Shown here in pieces: positions 48,650 to 61,357 of a DNA stretch of 64,000 nucleotides (positions within the stretch are counted from its first letter, which is position 1; each line of letters starts with the position of its first letter). The DNA lies in NCBI GenBank assembly GCA_026182355.1, contig JAPFBL010000313.1, positions 1 to 64,000 of the forward strand. Reading direction: 5' to 3'. Source of the DNA: Hermatobates lingyangjiaoensis (taxonomy: Eukaryota; Arthropoda; Insecta; Hemiptera; Hermatobatidae). The position numbers and the translations under genes were made by a program. The notes under the pieces were generated by a model. The model ran no database searches, was not told the DNA's origin, and saw nothing but the letters and a program-made list of their open reading frames with translations.

Positions 48650-49733
48650 TCACATATATATGTATAATTTGACTCTTGTATGTATAGCATATGACTAATT
48701 TCAAATAATCCTTACGTTTTATAGATTAGAGAAACCGAATACACTCTTAGAAAAATTTCTGACTATTTGTCGGTTTGTCCGTTTGTCCAAAAAATGCTGC
48801 ACAAGTAAACTGAGCCACCATAAGGCATAGCAAGCTTAGTAGATCTCTGTATGTCTTGCTTATAATCTAAGGTTTCAATGGATTGGAAATTCAACGTAGA
48901 AGCAAAGATATAAAATTTTAAGCTGTGTTTGGAGAGCTAAACAAACACTTTCATTTTGAAAAAATAAACAGGTGTAGTAGGTACATATTGTTAGTTGATT
49001 TTAATTTTCTTTGCGTTTAAGCTCCCAGCCAGACCTTATTGATAAGGTGTTTCCCGGAGTTTCAATAAACAAATAAACAAAAAATCAATAAACAAGTTCT
49101 TGCACTATATCAAGCTGAGGAAAGAATTTACAAGTCAGTAAACAGTAATTAGTGATAAGGGAGCAGTTCATTATCCAATTGAATTTATTGGCTCCGTAAC
49201 TGCTCCTGGACTGCTTGCTTATGAGATAAAACTTAAATCAGGGGCACCAATCTTGCTGTTACGAAACTTGAGTGCCACAAAAAACCAATACGGGACACGA
49301 CTCCGAATGAGTGGGTGTGGTACTGGGGTGTTTACGCATTGGAGTGGTACTGTTTATACGATGCATACCATGGATTCAGATCAACTATCCATTTGATTCA
49401 AACGATTTCAATTTCCCGTCAGCGTCTGTTTCGTAATGATGGAAAATAAGTCAGAAGGGGAAACTCTATCTAGACAAGAATTGGAGTAAGTGAGACAAAG
49501 TGTTTCTCATAATGTCAACTGTATGTTGCTTTCTCAAGAGTCAGAGGTTTCAACTCTATGTTTTTCCTTGTACCAGAAGGACAGACAGCTAATGTGGTGA
49601 ATACAGAGGCATTTGCTTAACTCTGTACTAATAATGATATTTTTTACTATTCTATAATTTTTAATAATATTTTTGAATACCATGTATCATCTCTGAATTT
49701 TTTTAAATAACCTGTGAAAGACGGGCACGTCAG
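48650..49733 (+). mobile_element. decayed Helitron, relative of 37269-38643
   Basis: Follows the 37269 element throughout: GAGAAACCGAATACAC, AAACTGAGCCACCATAAG, the helicase remnant (YPIEFIG near GAVH, LLAYEIKLKSGAPILLLRNL, about 49165-49270), GACAGACAGCTAATGTGGTG and the 3' end GAAAGACGGGCACGTCAG before T. Here the helicase C-terminus is better kept than in the other copy. The terminal hairpin is mutated (CCTGT/GACGG) and the 5' end is unclear. Confidence 0.75.
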
Positions 49734-50729
49734 TTATTGTGCAATATTTTTTGAAATAACTTCTATAATTAAAATAACTGTAATTAAGTTCAGCTCTTAT
49801 GACCTGTACTGAAACTCTCAAATCCATAAACGTCAAAGGGCAGCTTGATAACATTCGAAAAGTTTTCCACATAGTTGGTTGAGAAAGAATGTTTGAATAG
49901 AAATATAGCTATTAAGAAATAGGCAAATCTGATTAACAATAACATTAGAGTCACGATGTTTGAGATATGACTAGAAAGATCAAATGGGAATTTTAGCGAC
50001 CAGTATTGATTTGATGTGAGTAGAGAGATTTGAAGGGTCGGTCAGTGGGTAAGTAGAGGTGCGGAAGACGTAGGAGAGATGGGCGGCGAAGTCACGACCT
50101 GTGTTGGTCAACGATCGCCACACCCTCCCTGCTTATTGCGCTATAAATAAACGTGCCACGCCATTAACATTCAACCCTCCTGTCACTCACTTGCCTAATC
50201 CATTAATGGGGTCATTTCATTCATGAGCAACAAAAAAAAGTCGTTGAATGACTTTTGAAAATTAATTATTACATTTTACCTGTGAAACTAATGAAAGAAT
50301 TATCTTATACTATTAAAAAGGAACTCCTAAAAATGGCAAAATAAAAAAAAATGTAAACATATCCATTCATAACCAATGCAATCACTTGATTTATTTCAAT
50401 GTGTCTGCTAAAAACTATACTATTAAACTCAGTGGTAAAAGTATAATGAAACTCATTAAAAATCAACTTCATTATTTCATTCAAGTTAATGTATCTATCT
50501 CTATTGTGTCAATATTTCAATTTTTCAATTCTGCAAACATTGTAATTCTTATTATAAGTACAATCTCAGAAATAACTACAGATGAAACTCAATAGTTCTT
50601 AACTCTGTCACATGGCATTATGGTTTGTCAAACAGTGGTACTTGTAGACTGTTTACCATGAAACTCATCCAGCTACTGGCAGACAACATGTATGTATTAT
50701 GTATATGTTGTAATATATATATATATAAA
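49734..50729. other. intergenic; small GC-richer patch at 50040-50180
   Basis: The patch has no recognisable coding sequence. A 69-codon ORF (50386-50595) has no domain that I know. Confidence 0.35.
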
Positions 50730-50809
50730 TCAATGATCAAACCACAATAAGAAAATGGGAAAACAAGGCTAAGATCTTTCAACCGTAACAAGCGGTCTTC
50801 GTCAGAGCC
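50730..50809. mobile_element. FB-A half copy
   Basis: A single arm from TCAATGATCAAACC to CTTCGTCAGAGCC, preceded by (TA)n and joined directly to a family D copy. Confidence 0.8.
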
Positions 50810-50811
50810 AA

Positions 50812-51600
50812 TTTCAAGCTTCCAGCTATAAACGGTTTAAATTATACAGAAAAACCTCATTTGAATTTGATTTAAGTATGCAAGTAATATAGTTTTTCTC
50901 AATATACATTACAGCAACCTTATAACAGAGTACAACACACAAAAACAAAAAATTATCACTCGCTCAGAGTAAATTGGATTTTTGACAATGGGACAGAAAA
51001 GTGTTTTTTTTTTTTTTTTAAAAAAATTGTAGCATGCCATAGAACTCCTAGTAGAATATTTTTATAAAAGACCAAAAAAGTAAAACATCATTTCACAAAG
51101 AAATTGAAAATATTCTTTGAAAAATAATAAACGAAATTATCCCACAACTTAAATTAAAAATTATTAAAACGACATTTTTTCGTACTTGTTTTTGATATTT
51201 TTCAGACAAAATACGGATTTTCCGCAAATTTTCAGCATATTTCCATTGTAGAAGGATATCAGATAAACTATGTAAGAGATCCAGTGGCTACTGGGACAAA
51301 AGACGTGATGCCTCAAATAGATTATTTCGAGCACGAAACCTACACTTTGGCTTTTCGAAAATGTTATTACTGCTGTAGTTATACTAATATATTATATGCA
51401 TCAGTGGTGTGATATACATAAATAAGCATTGAAAAGTGGATCAATCACTATCCGTACTACCTCCAGGAATGAAACACTAAAAAACTTCTCCCATTTAGAG
51501 ATTTATATTATTCCTAAACGGAACATTATATATTATGTACCCAAGAAAAATTATATTAAGTTTACTTATATAAAGTAGAGTGTAGACCACTCCACTCTAT
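50812..51600 (+). repeat. family D copy 3 with tail module
   Basis: Same order as 35475-36365, including TTTTCTCAATATACATT, AACTATGTAAGAGATCCAGT and TTATTACTGCTGTAGTTATA. The tail hairpin is GAGTGTAGACCACTC. Confidence 0.8.
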
Positions 51601-51840
51601 TTTATAAAATATAAAATTTATAATTTACAAAAACCTTAATTCATTTTTTCCCATTTTTATAACTATCTTTTAGTTTTTCATCTAAAATTATAGTAAGTAG
51701 ACTACTCTATATTTCGTTGCAAAGAGGAAGAAACACTAAGTTTCTACTAACAAAAAAGATTTGATCCAAAGTTGGTGCGTTTCTTAGTGGTCATAATAAT
51801 GTAGCATGTGCCACAGTAAGGTGATATTGACTGTTTAAGG

Positions 51841-52313
51841 CAGTGCTTCTCAAACGGTGCGCCCGGGCGTATTGGTGCGCCCTGGAAGGTAGCCAGGTGC
51901 GCCCCAAGATAATGGATGATTAAGTTTATGTAACAGATTTATATTTTAGTTTTTGCATCATTTTAATTTATTTGAGAAAACACCAAGTGTGTGGTTTTCA
52001 AGTCTGAGTCAAGTCTCGGCTACTTCATATTTTGAACTCGAAGGTAAATTTCTTTAATCTTTAAGCATCAATAGATAATACTTCCTCTTTGCCTTTACTT
52101 GGGGATTTCAATCATTTTTACTAGCCCTCACTCACTCTGTCTCTCTCTCTTTCTTTTTTTTTCTTAAAAAAATCTATACATTTTAATTTCTAATCATTTT
52201 CCTGTTATCAAATCTCAGGACTAAATTTTCTATATTAAAATCAGTGATTCGCCCCAAAGTTTTGGTGTGGTTTCATAGGTGCGCCCTGAAGTAAAAAAGT
52301 TTAAGAAACACTG
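51841..52313. mobile_element. hAT-type MITE with exact 8-bp target duplication
   Basis: Ends CAGTGCTTCTCAAAC and, inverted, CAGTGTTTCTTAAAC. Flanks are GTTTAAGG on both sides (51833-51840 and 52314-52321). GTGCGCCC motifs occur near both ends. No transposase. Confidence 0.92.
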
Positions 52314-52321
52314 GTTTAAGG

Positions 52322-54953
52322 AATCAAAGAATAATAACTTCTTATGTGTGGAGACTTAATGTTTTTTTACCTTTCTAATCATGAGTACATACCAAACAAT
52401 ATCTGATGCATAGTTGGTTAATTAGTAGAATTATTTTTTTTTCATAATTACTGCTTTAATTAATAATTTAAATGAATTTATATATTAAGATAATTAAGTA
52501 AAAGAAATTACACAACTAATTACATGTTCATAAAATAATTAATTATACAAACATAATCTAAGAATATAGTGTTCTCAGTGAAATTTTAAAAAATAGTTCC
52601 ATCTTATTAAAAGTATTATTATTTCTTTGTATTTTACAAACTCTTTAAATTGATAACAATTATCTAAGTAAACTCTACTGCATAAATTTGCAACATATTG
52701 ATAATTAATTTAAAATAGTACTCAACAAATAACTCCAGTCTTAATTATTAGTCACCGTGATTCATTTGATTTTTTTACAAAGTTACAATGTTATCATTTT
52801 CCTTGAAATTAGCAAAATGGAGATAGCTGCATTAAAAGAACACATTAAATTAAATAGCTAGTTAATTAACTTAATAATATTTAATTTTAGATAAATTGAA
52901 TGTACGCCGATAACATTTTTTTAAGCGCTCCAACTCCATGATCATCTTACGAGGTATGACAGTTTTACCTATTTCTAATATAAATCATATTAACCTCAGT
53001 GGTATTAACAATATGCCTATTATTATCGACCGACCTGAAAAGTCAATCACTAAATCCTTCTAATGGTATATATTATTTCCATTTTTTGTCTTTTATTATA
53101 AAATAATCTATTTCAAAAAGTTTATTTAATATTTAATATCGATAATAAAAAATTAGTTTTTGTTGAATACATCTCACCAAATTTTTAAGTATGATTATTT
53201 CATATTTAGTAATATTTCATATTTAGTATATTTAGTTCACGAGTATTTCCTGTCCATTGTAAACACTGGCTTAAATAAGCTCCAAATGCCTTTTATAATT
53301 GTTTATCATGGTGTCATTCGATTCATAAAAGCTTTGGTTTTTTTAATCGATGTTTTAGAAAAAATTGCATATACAGCATTATAAACGTTATTTTATTAAT
53401 TAGATTATTAATTGATGCACAAGTGTGAAATTATTTTTCTGATTATATAAGTGTTTGAAAAGAAAGGAGGAAATGACTCTGCACATCAAAAAGAAAGTTA
53501 GTTCACAATTAATAATTACATTATTAATAATTGATAAGTCAAATGATCTTCTATTTTTATACTACATTGTGTTAAAATTTAGCTATGAAATGATGAAAAA
53601 GAAATGTTGATTGAGAAATCATATACGATATTATCGTAATGCAAAGAAACATGAAAGTCATCTATTCTAATTATCATAAAAATTATTAATAATTAAATAA
53701 CACCAATAAAACTTTTAAAACTAACTCATTTAAATTAATATGCAACAACATCGTTACTTAACAAAAGTTATTCCCATAAAAAAATAATGTAACATACCAC
53801 TATTAAATTATTTAGAATATTATATAATTAATTGCTTTTCAATGTGTTAACAACAACAGATGCGATTGTAATACAATCTTCTAATATTAGAAAAAAAAAT
53901 GCAAATAGTAATATTAATAATTATATTTATAGAAAGGAATATCATAACTATTAGTAAAATATGTTGTAATATGACTAATGATTCAGTTTTTAATGAAATT
54001 TTTACTTTTATATTGTTTACAACTTTATATATAAAGATGGAAAGTAATTTTAACAACTTTAAAAGAAGTCAGTAACAGAATATGAATATAACTACTGTTT
54101 CAATCAATATTTCAATGCCAACAGTAAGAAGTTGTTATTTTACACCCATTTTTTGTTTAAACTAATTTTAATAATCTAACTTAAACATATTTTTTTTAAT
54201 TCATATTAAATTAAATTAGTCACATTTTGCAAATAGCTATAAAATAATTATTAAACTCATCGCTGCTTTTAATTTAATTATTGATAAATAAAGAAATTAA
54301 TTTTAAACATTGTTTAAAAAGTCAGAACTTTTTTTATGCAGCAATCCCTTAGGTTTCTTATGTACGTTATATTTGTTGTTTAATTTTATTTAATTGTCAA
54401 TTAATAGTTTCTTAATTAATCAATATTACTAATTATAAATAGATCACTTATAATATGACTGGTATACTCGTATTGTGCTGTTTTTTCTGATATTAAAGGT
54501 CATTCTGTTTTAATATTTTTACCTTTCATTGTTAATACAATGAAACTTAAAGAAAATATATCATATATCAGATTCAATAATAATATAATATAAAATAATT
54601 AATATATTATTAAAAAAAGAAAATTCAGAAAAATGCTACTAATATATAATTTTTACATTGTCTCCTTTTTTCCATGGTCTTAAAGTTTAATTAAGTTGTT
54701 TAATTTATTGAACACTATATTTTAATGATTTAAGTTCTTCTGTTAACTAATGCAATGTATTATTGCTATTAACACATAAGTGCCATTAATAAGAAATTGA
54801 ATTTGCGTTTTGATAACTAATTTGAGATCATTTTCTTAATTTTAATCAAATATTTTCCTTTTTTATAAATAAATCTTGTCTTTATCACTATTCTACCGTA
54901 TTAAAATTTATTTATTTGTGTGCGAAGGCACAGTAATTCTTTTGTGTAAACAT
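52322..54953. other. very AT-rich intergenic DNA; partial FB-F at 52925-53017
   Basis: Apart from the partial FB-F repeat, no gene or repeat is recognised. The 74- and 69-codon ORFs at 53160 and 54056 look like chance in AT-rich DNA. Confidence 0.45.
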
Positions 54954-55630
54954 ATTTCATTGAAATACACGGCAGCCTCTGCGTTAACGACCTTTAAACT
55001 GGTCTGCACTTAACTTAAAGAAGTATTGCTATTATTTACTGTATTTGTTGTTATTCACTTGTGTTTTTGTGTAATGTTTATAAAGTTTTGTATTTTCGTC
55101 TGTAAAACTAATTTTCTTTCTTACACCTGGCCATACTTAAGTATGCACGAGTATCTTGGAAAGATATATATCATTGGTGTTCCAAATGATATGGAAGTTA
55201 ACATCATCCCACCATCTGAGTCCAAATGATATGGAAGTTAACATCATCCCACCATCTGAGTCCAAATGATATGGAAGTTAACATCATCCCACCATCTGAG
55301 TCCAAATGATATGGAAGTTAACATCATCCCACCATCTGAGTCCAAATGATATGGAAGTTAACATCATCCCACCATCTGAGTCCAAATGATATGGAAGTTA
55401 ACATCATCCCACCATCTGAGTCCAAATGATATGGAAGTTAACATCATCCCACCATCTGAGTCCAAATGATATGGAAGTTAACATCATCCCACCATCTGAG
55501 TCCAAATGATATGGAAGTTAACATCATCCCACCATCTGAGTCCAAATGATATGGAAGTTAACATTATCCCACCATCTGAGTAAAGTTGTCAGCTCATTTA
55601 CTCAGAGGATGCTGTGTATTTCAATGAAAT
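54954..55630. repeat. 677-bp unit with inverted ends enclosing a minisatellite
   Basis: ATTTCATTGAAATACAC at 54954-54970 is repeated in inverse at 55614-55630, and the similarity extends inward (CAGC...CCTCTG). The ends enclose the ten-unit array 55182-55581. It could be a small foldback or MITE, but no target duplication was confirmed. Confidence 0.55.
55182..55581. repeat. minisatellite, 40-bp unit, exactly ten copies
   Basis: Each unit starts CCAAATGATATGGAAGTTAA and ends CACCATCTGAGT. Nine units are identical; the tenth has one C-to-T change (ATCATC to ATTATC, about 55565). Because 40 is not a multiple of three, an ORF crossing it changes frame each unit and hits a stop. Confidence 0.97.
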
Positions 55631-55759
55631 ACTTAATTATCATAAATATATTATATATAATTATTTATTATTTTATAAATATATATGTAATATATTTATT
55701 TATTAAATTTGTCAACGGAATAAGAATATTTAGAATTTATAAACGGAAACAATGTCTTA

Positions 55760-56130
55760 AAACTTCATTGTAGAAGGAGGTTGGAAAAACTGTGTACATC
55801 TAATGACTGTATGAACAGAGGCCATGTTCTCCTGTAAGAGATTATTTACGAAATTTACACTTTGGCTTTTTAAAAATGTTATTACTGCTGTAGTTATACT
55901 AATGACATTGCATCCATCAGTTGTGTGACACAAACAAATAAGTATATATATTGATAAGTGGATCAATCAATATCTGTACTCCTCCAGGAATGAAAGAACT
56001 ATTAAACCTTTCCAATTTAGACATATATATTATGGCTAAATGAAGCATTATATATTATATACCCAAAAAGTATGATAGTATGTTTACTTATAGTAAAGTT
56101 GAGTGCAGGCTACTCTAGTTTTATTTCTTA
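55760..56130 (+). repeat. family D copy 4, 3' half
   Basis: Starts at the CATTGTAGAAGGAGG region and keeps TTATTACTGCTGTAGTTATA. Tail hairpin GAGTGCAGGCTACTC. Confidence 0.75.
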
Positions 56131-56389
56131 TGTTATGGCAAGTGGGATATGTGTACTGATTTAGTGATAAAAAGAATTTATACTTGTGGGTCGAAAAAAT
56201 ACAGTGTAATGGTCTCATGATATCACGTAGTTTTGTGTGCAGTCGCAATATTCAGAATTACTAAATCCAATTCAATTAAGATATTTTTTTTTTACTTTCC
56301 GTGCTCTTTGTAGAATTTTATCAGTTTCTATATTATTAGGAGGTATTTTGTGAGTAACCGTCTGCTTGTTGTAGGGAAAAAGCATTTTG

Positions 56390-56580
56390 TTTGCTTTAAT
56401 ATAAGTAAAGTATTTGCAATTTAGAAAGAAATCGGTGTCAAGATTTTGACTGATTTCAATGTTTTGAGGTCCTCAATGTACTTTACTTTCTCCAAAATCC
56501 CCAGTCCTCAATTGCTTTGCCTTCATTGTGTTCTACCATTCTATATTACTTTACTTATAGTGAAGTAACAATTATTAACA
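56390..56580 (+). repeat. family B 5' fragment
   Basis: TAAGTAAAGTATTTGCAATT, AAGATTTTGACTGATTTCAA and TTTTGAGGTCC follow the family B start, then a TACTTTACTTATAGTGAAG segment. Confidence 0.6.
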
Positions 56581-56689
56581 ATTTCTACATTAACTTAGTA
56601 AATTGTTTTTAAATTCAAACTATTCAGATATATAGATCTTCAAATTTCTCGTCTATTCAAAATATTTAAAGAGTGTTTTAAACATTGAT

Positions 56690-56870
56690 AATGTCAAACC
56701 ACTCAGTATGACTCACCATTTGCCCAATCTTTATGAGTCTCATCGGACTGCTGTCTCTGCGGCCATATACGTTCCATTGTGCTTCCCTTTGTCGTTTATA
56801 AAATCAACATCAAATTTTATATAGTTTAATGAACTTCATAAAACAGGTAGGATTTCCCGAAAATCTTTTA
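56690..56870 (-). pseudogene. Jockey-like LINE C-terminus fragment
   Basis: Minus-strand sequence matching the end of the LINE ORF and adjacent UTR (GGAACGTATATGGCCGCAGA, CAGTCCGATGAGACTC), as at 1-120 and 2880-2960. Confidence 0.55.
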
Positions 56871-56879
56871 CGTCTTAAT

Positions 56880-57060
56880 CACTCTTAGATTGAATTGGAG
56901 TGTTCCAAAAACTTTTGGATACACTTCTCACCATACATACAGATATCATCGGAAGAAGGTTAAAAAGAACTTTTGTGGACATCAAACCATTGAAGTCAGT
57001 AAACATCTTGAGACCGATTTCTTTTTGAATCGCTATGCTGTACTTATAGTAAAAATGTAT
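56880..57060 (-). repeat. family B 5' fragment
   Basis: Inverse of the family B start: TTACTATAAGTACAGCATAG on the minus strand, then GAAATCGGTCTCAAGATG. With 56390 it forms an inverted pair around the LINE fragment. Confidence 0.6.
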
Positions 57061-57133
57061 AATTCTGAGGTAAAATTGATAAACAAACAAAAGTCTCCAC
57101 ACAAATGAAGTTTTATTCAACACCAACAAGGAG

Positions 57134-57160
57134 TTCCGAACACTTTGTGTTCATCATCCG
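57134..57160 (-). ncRNA. hairpin motif, variant core
   Basis: On the minus strand: CGGATGAT, stem GAACAC, loop AAA, stem GTGTTC, GGAA. The six-pair stem is perfect while both core strands carry single changes (CTGA to CGGA, GAAA to GGAA). Confidence 0.5.
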
Positions 57161-58765
57161 GAAGACACTATAATACAAATTATATCTAATCAGTTACAAA
57201 ATTAGAGTGAAATAATAAAATTCAATTAAGAGAATTCAAAACATACCCAAGATGTGGTGCTGAAGGGTTGGTCCAGTGAAAACAACAAGTAGGAAATAGA
57301 TCCGCTGCGAAAGAGTGGGGATAGGCATTTAGGAGATAAGGTGACAAAGGTGTCGGGTATGCTTGAAAACCATTAATTGAAATACAGGAGGCCAGAAACA
57401 CTAATTTAGAGGAAAGAAACTTTTCTTTTTTTTTTTTAATTTATTCTTTGTGATTCTAGAAACAGTTTAAGAAATTTTGGAAATTTTGTTTCTTTGTTTA
57501 ACCATTTTACCTCAGAATGAGTAAATTCCACGCAATTACAGATTGCACAACAAATAATTTAAAAATGTATAACTTTAGAATATTAAAAGAATATATATCA
57601 CACCAAAAAGTTCAACTGTTAAATTAATATTATGCTAAAACAATTATTACATTATGATATAATTGACAAAATGGAATTTTCCACATTAAAGTCATTGTCA
57701 AGTCAATAAATTGATCACTAATGAGGATGTTAATGCCTTTACTTCTCTAGACCTGTAGACTTTTTTTTTTATTCAAATTAGGAGTTGGTGGCATTTTTTT
57801 GTCTGAAGGGTCCACTTAGCAAAACGGTTTAAAATCCTTGTTCTCCATATATGAAGATGACAAATCACCATCATGAAAGCTTCAAGATGATGGGTTCTGC
57901 AGCTAAAAGATAAAGTGCCTGCTGTTATTATTAGTGCTTCTTCATCATAAAACAGAATGAGTAAGTCAAGGTACTACTTACGGCAAAATGAGCAGAAATG
58001 CAAAATGATAAAGTCATCATGCTAATAAAAAAAAAGTAATTAACTTCAACAGCTATGTTTTTTAAAGACGATATAAACAGAGAAAACTCCTTTTCTATCT
58101 CTCTGTAATTTTTCATACATAGCACCAGTAATTTACATGTGAATGTGTAAAAGTATTTAAATATAATCGCATTTTTTGTGAATTCCATATAAAAATTAAT
58201 TCAATCCATTTTATGAATTGTTTGAACATCCATTCAACATAATTGTATTTGATTTAATTAAATTTTAATTTAATTTTTGTTATTTTTATCAGTAAAATGG
58301 TTTGTTCTTGTAGCTTTATTTCAAAACGTTTCAAGTGCCCTCTTAACTGAAGAAGCAAATAATGCTTTATTTGATTACAAGTGGAAAAGAAAATACTCTT
58401 TAAAACCTTTTTTAATATTTTTACGATTATATCAAATGAACAATAAAATTATCTTACCAGAACTCTATAAGGTGAAATTTATTAAAAGAGGCACCTTTAA
58501 AAAAACATCGGTCAAAAGAAAGTGTTTGATCTTACAAAGATTTATCTCCCAGATTTATTCCCTCAAGCTTCTTTTTTTACTTTCTGTAAAATTGAATAAC
58601 AATATTTAATTGCCAAGTATATTTAAAGATATTTTTTTAATAAAAATTTACATCAGAGAGTTTAGTTTCATTTTAATTTTATTACTTTACGGCTACTGTG
58701 AAAAAATAACATCTCAAGTCTTTGACTGTATCACAGAATTGTTGGTCTCCAGAGGCTTATTTTGA
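57161..58765. other. AT-rich; two unassigned ORFs
   Basis: Minus-strand ORF 58188-57931 (85 codons, hydrophobic C-terminal half) and plus-strand ORF 58277-58609 (110 codons). The latter contains TEEANNALFDYKWKRK then LKPFLIFLRLYQ, faintly like the ExxxxALYxxxW...LxIFLxxxQ layout of insect odorant receptor C-termini, with a possible splice acceptor TTCTTGTAG at 58305-58313. I found no companion exons, so I do not call a gene. Confidence 0.2.
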
Positions 58766-59200
58766 ATTTTTACTTTACTAAGTAAAGCACAAAAACCCTG
58801 TGAAGATTAGATTTCGATTGATTTACAACTGAGGTCTGCTTTACTATTTTTTTATGATGTTGTTTATGAGTGCTCTTCTTATGTGGATGGGAGAGTAGGT
58901 GGGTTTGAATACTAAGATTAGGGACGTGTGAAAGGTCGCACTGTTCGATTAATTAAATTGCCATTATACCCTCAAATAGGCCCTATATTGTAAATAGCTG
59001 CATAGTTTTAGAAATTAAATTTATTGTTAGTTATCTGGTTTTGGACATCTATTTTTCCTCATGAACTCTTAGTTATAGAGAGTGTAGTTGTTAACACAAA
59101 TTAATATTTTTAAAACTGAGGAAAAATTCAATCACATGCTAGTAACAGTAAATGTCAGTTTGGCGTAAAATGTAAAAATGTTTACTTAAGGTACAATCTA
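58766..59200 (+). repeat. family B copy, diverged
   Basis: TTTACTTTACTAAGTAAAGC, GATTAGATTTCGATTGATTT, a GTGGATGG patch, and AAATAGGCCCTATATTG in family B order. Confidence 0.6.
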
Positions 59201-59239
59201 AAGATTGAAACATTGTAAACTCGGTTTTTATTGTTTGAA

Positions 59240-59549
59240 CCGATTTCCTGGGCGGTGATGACGTCGGCCGTTTACCGGCTTTTTCTTTGATCGGTGATTC
59301 TGTAGATTCTATATTGAGAGTCTAAAATTTTGCCTAAGTCGAGTGCATTTCAAGTAAGGATCTTTAACGAGTACCTGACATCGTACAGGCTCGAGACCGA
59401 GATCTTAATGTCGGTCGTCCTATCTGAGGGACGACGCACTTATATTTATTCACCTCCCGCGTGAATAAATCAACAGCCAGGTGGGGATCGAACCCCTGAC
59501 TACCAGCCCAGAGACGAGTTACGTTAACCACTGAGCTAACCTGGCCCCC
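59240..59549 (-). mobile_element. tRNA-derived SINE, copy 3
   Basis: The minus strand starts GGGGCCAGGTTAGCTCAGTG (A-box) with B-box GGTTCGATCCC. The body matches copy 2 in order. It lacks the TTAGG tail. Confidence 0.85.
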
Positions 59550-60331
59550 TTGTAAACACGATACTTCCAAGAATATTCTCATTTTGCATACATCTACTTT
59601 AAATTAGAATTAGATTTCTCAGGATCTGTATGAAACTCTCAAAACTTTATTAACAATTGGTTACATTTCACGAGATAAATATGAATTAAAATCGTGAAGA
59701 TTAGTTCATTCAACACCCTTAAACCCTCAGAACAGATAGATCAGTGGCCACCGGGAAAACCAGAAAGACAAGTCAAACAATAGCCAGCCTTGTTGAAAGC
59801 TCTTAAGGTCTTCCAAAAGTTAAATTACAACAGCAATACTCATCTCACTCCAGAACACAGAAACAAAATCTTATCTAATCCAGAAATGTGGAGCAATTAG
59901 ACAAATGCAAAATAGCACTGTTGTTTGATTAACATAAGCTTAATTATTTTTTTTGAATTAATAAAATCTTTCATGTTACCTGTCAAGAAATAAAAAAATA
60001 AAACATTGTTACTAAAAGTCTTTTTGATACTAATACTTGTCAGATATCAAACTTATTTTCTTTATTGGCTTTTTAAATTCACCATGAAACACTTAACACT
60101 TGCAAAAATAAAGCAAGATTGTGCATGATTTTGAATCGAAAGATGTTCAAGAAAACCTTGAAGTATCGTCCAGCCTACGGAATATCGTTTCGACATTCCG
60201 AAACGAAACAAAACAGTAGCGTTTTACTTTAAAAAAATAGTGTGTTTTCAATGATAACTCTTGTTGTGAAAATGAATAGATATAATAATATCTATAATAA
60301 TATTATGATATTATAATAGATATAATAATAG

Positions 60332-61149
60332 ATAATTTTTGTATTTGACTTTCTAGTTTTCTAATCTTCAACATGCTCATGATATTTTATTATATTAGTT
60401 TGATATAGAAGTAAAAATATTATAAATTGTGATTAAATAGTTTAGTCAATAGATATTTCAATTACACTTAGCCGTACTGGCGTTTAAACAATGTTCCAAT
60501 TGTTGTCCAATAACCAATACTCATTGTGTCCTACTGTTCTGCTGTGGATGCAGTAATCTTTTCAAGTGATAAGCACTTTACTGTACAGTTTCATTTAGTA
60601 ATGCCAATATTGTTACATGGTTACTCTATCAATTTTGAAAAATAACCTTTTGAGATTTATGATCGTAAGTTGAAAGTCTCATAAATTAGATTGCTATTTT
60701 CTATTTGTTCTTTTTCCAGTTGTTTGGGAGCACTTTTAAGTAATAGCTATTTTTTTTTCATTAATACGACTTCTATAAAACTTAATTTATTTTAATTAAA
60801 TTAAGTTAACTAAAATGATATTTCTTATGCTATTTTATTTTTGAAGATTCAAATTTACTGGGTGGTTCATGGATTAGGATTATCGTGAAACCAAGTGGAA
60901 TATAATGAAACCTATTTATTGAAATATTTAGATATTAGAATTATTTTATAAAGAAAAGTGCATACAGCATAATTTTTGTACGTTACTTTCTAGTTTTCTA
61001 ATCTTCAACATGGTCATGATATTTTATTATATTAGTTTGATATAGAAGTAAAAATATTATAAATTGTGATTAAATAGTTTAGTCAATAGATATTTCAATT
61101 ACACTTAGCCGTACTGGCGTTTAAACAATGTTCCAATTGTTGTCCAATT
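60332..61149. repeat. two direct 180-bp repeats, 637 bp apart
   Basis: 60332-60512 and 60970-61149 are nearly identical (CTTTCTAGTTTTCTAATCTT to TGTTGTCCAAT). The second copy ends about 210 bp downstream of the cuticle gene's stop codon, counted on the gene's strand. It is probably a local segmental duplication; no element ends recognised. Confidence 0.85.
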
Positions 61150-61280
61150 AATCTTCTGATACAAATCGCCTGCTTCTTATTTTTTGCATTTTACAGTGTT
61201 GCCAAACTCTTATGCTGAAGTAAGGGAAAATCTGAAATTATCTCATGACAATGTTGTGTAGAGTTGATTTGTTACTAATA

Positions 61281-61286
61281 TTTATT
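61281..61286 (-). terminator. polyadenylation signal of the second cuticle gene
   Basis: AATAAA on the minus strand, 72 bp after the TAA stop. Confidence 0.6.
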
Positions 61287-61357
61287 TTAAGAAAAAATGG
61301 GACAAAGAAAAAACCAAATTTATGAATTAAAATCTATTTGTTTTAAAATATGAAGGC

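Noticed and set aside
55026..55229. 67-codon ORF entering the 40-bp array
   Set aside because: The repeat period shifts the frame and brings a stop within the second unit; no known domain.
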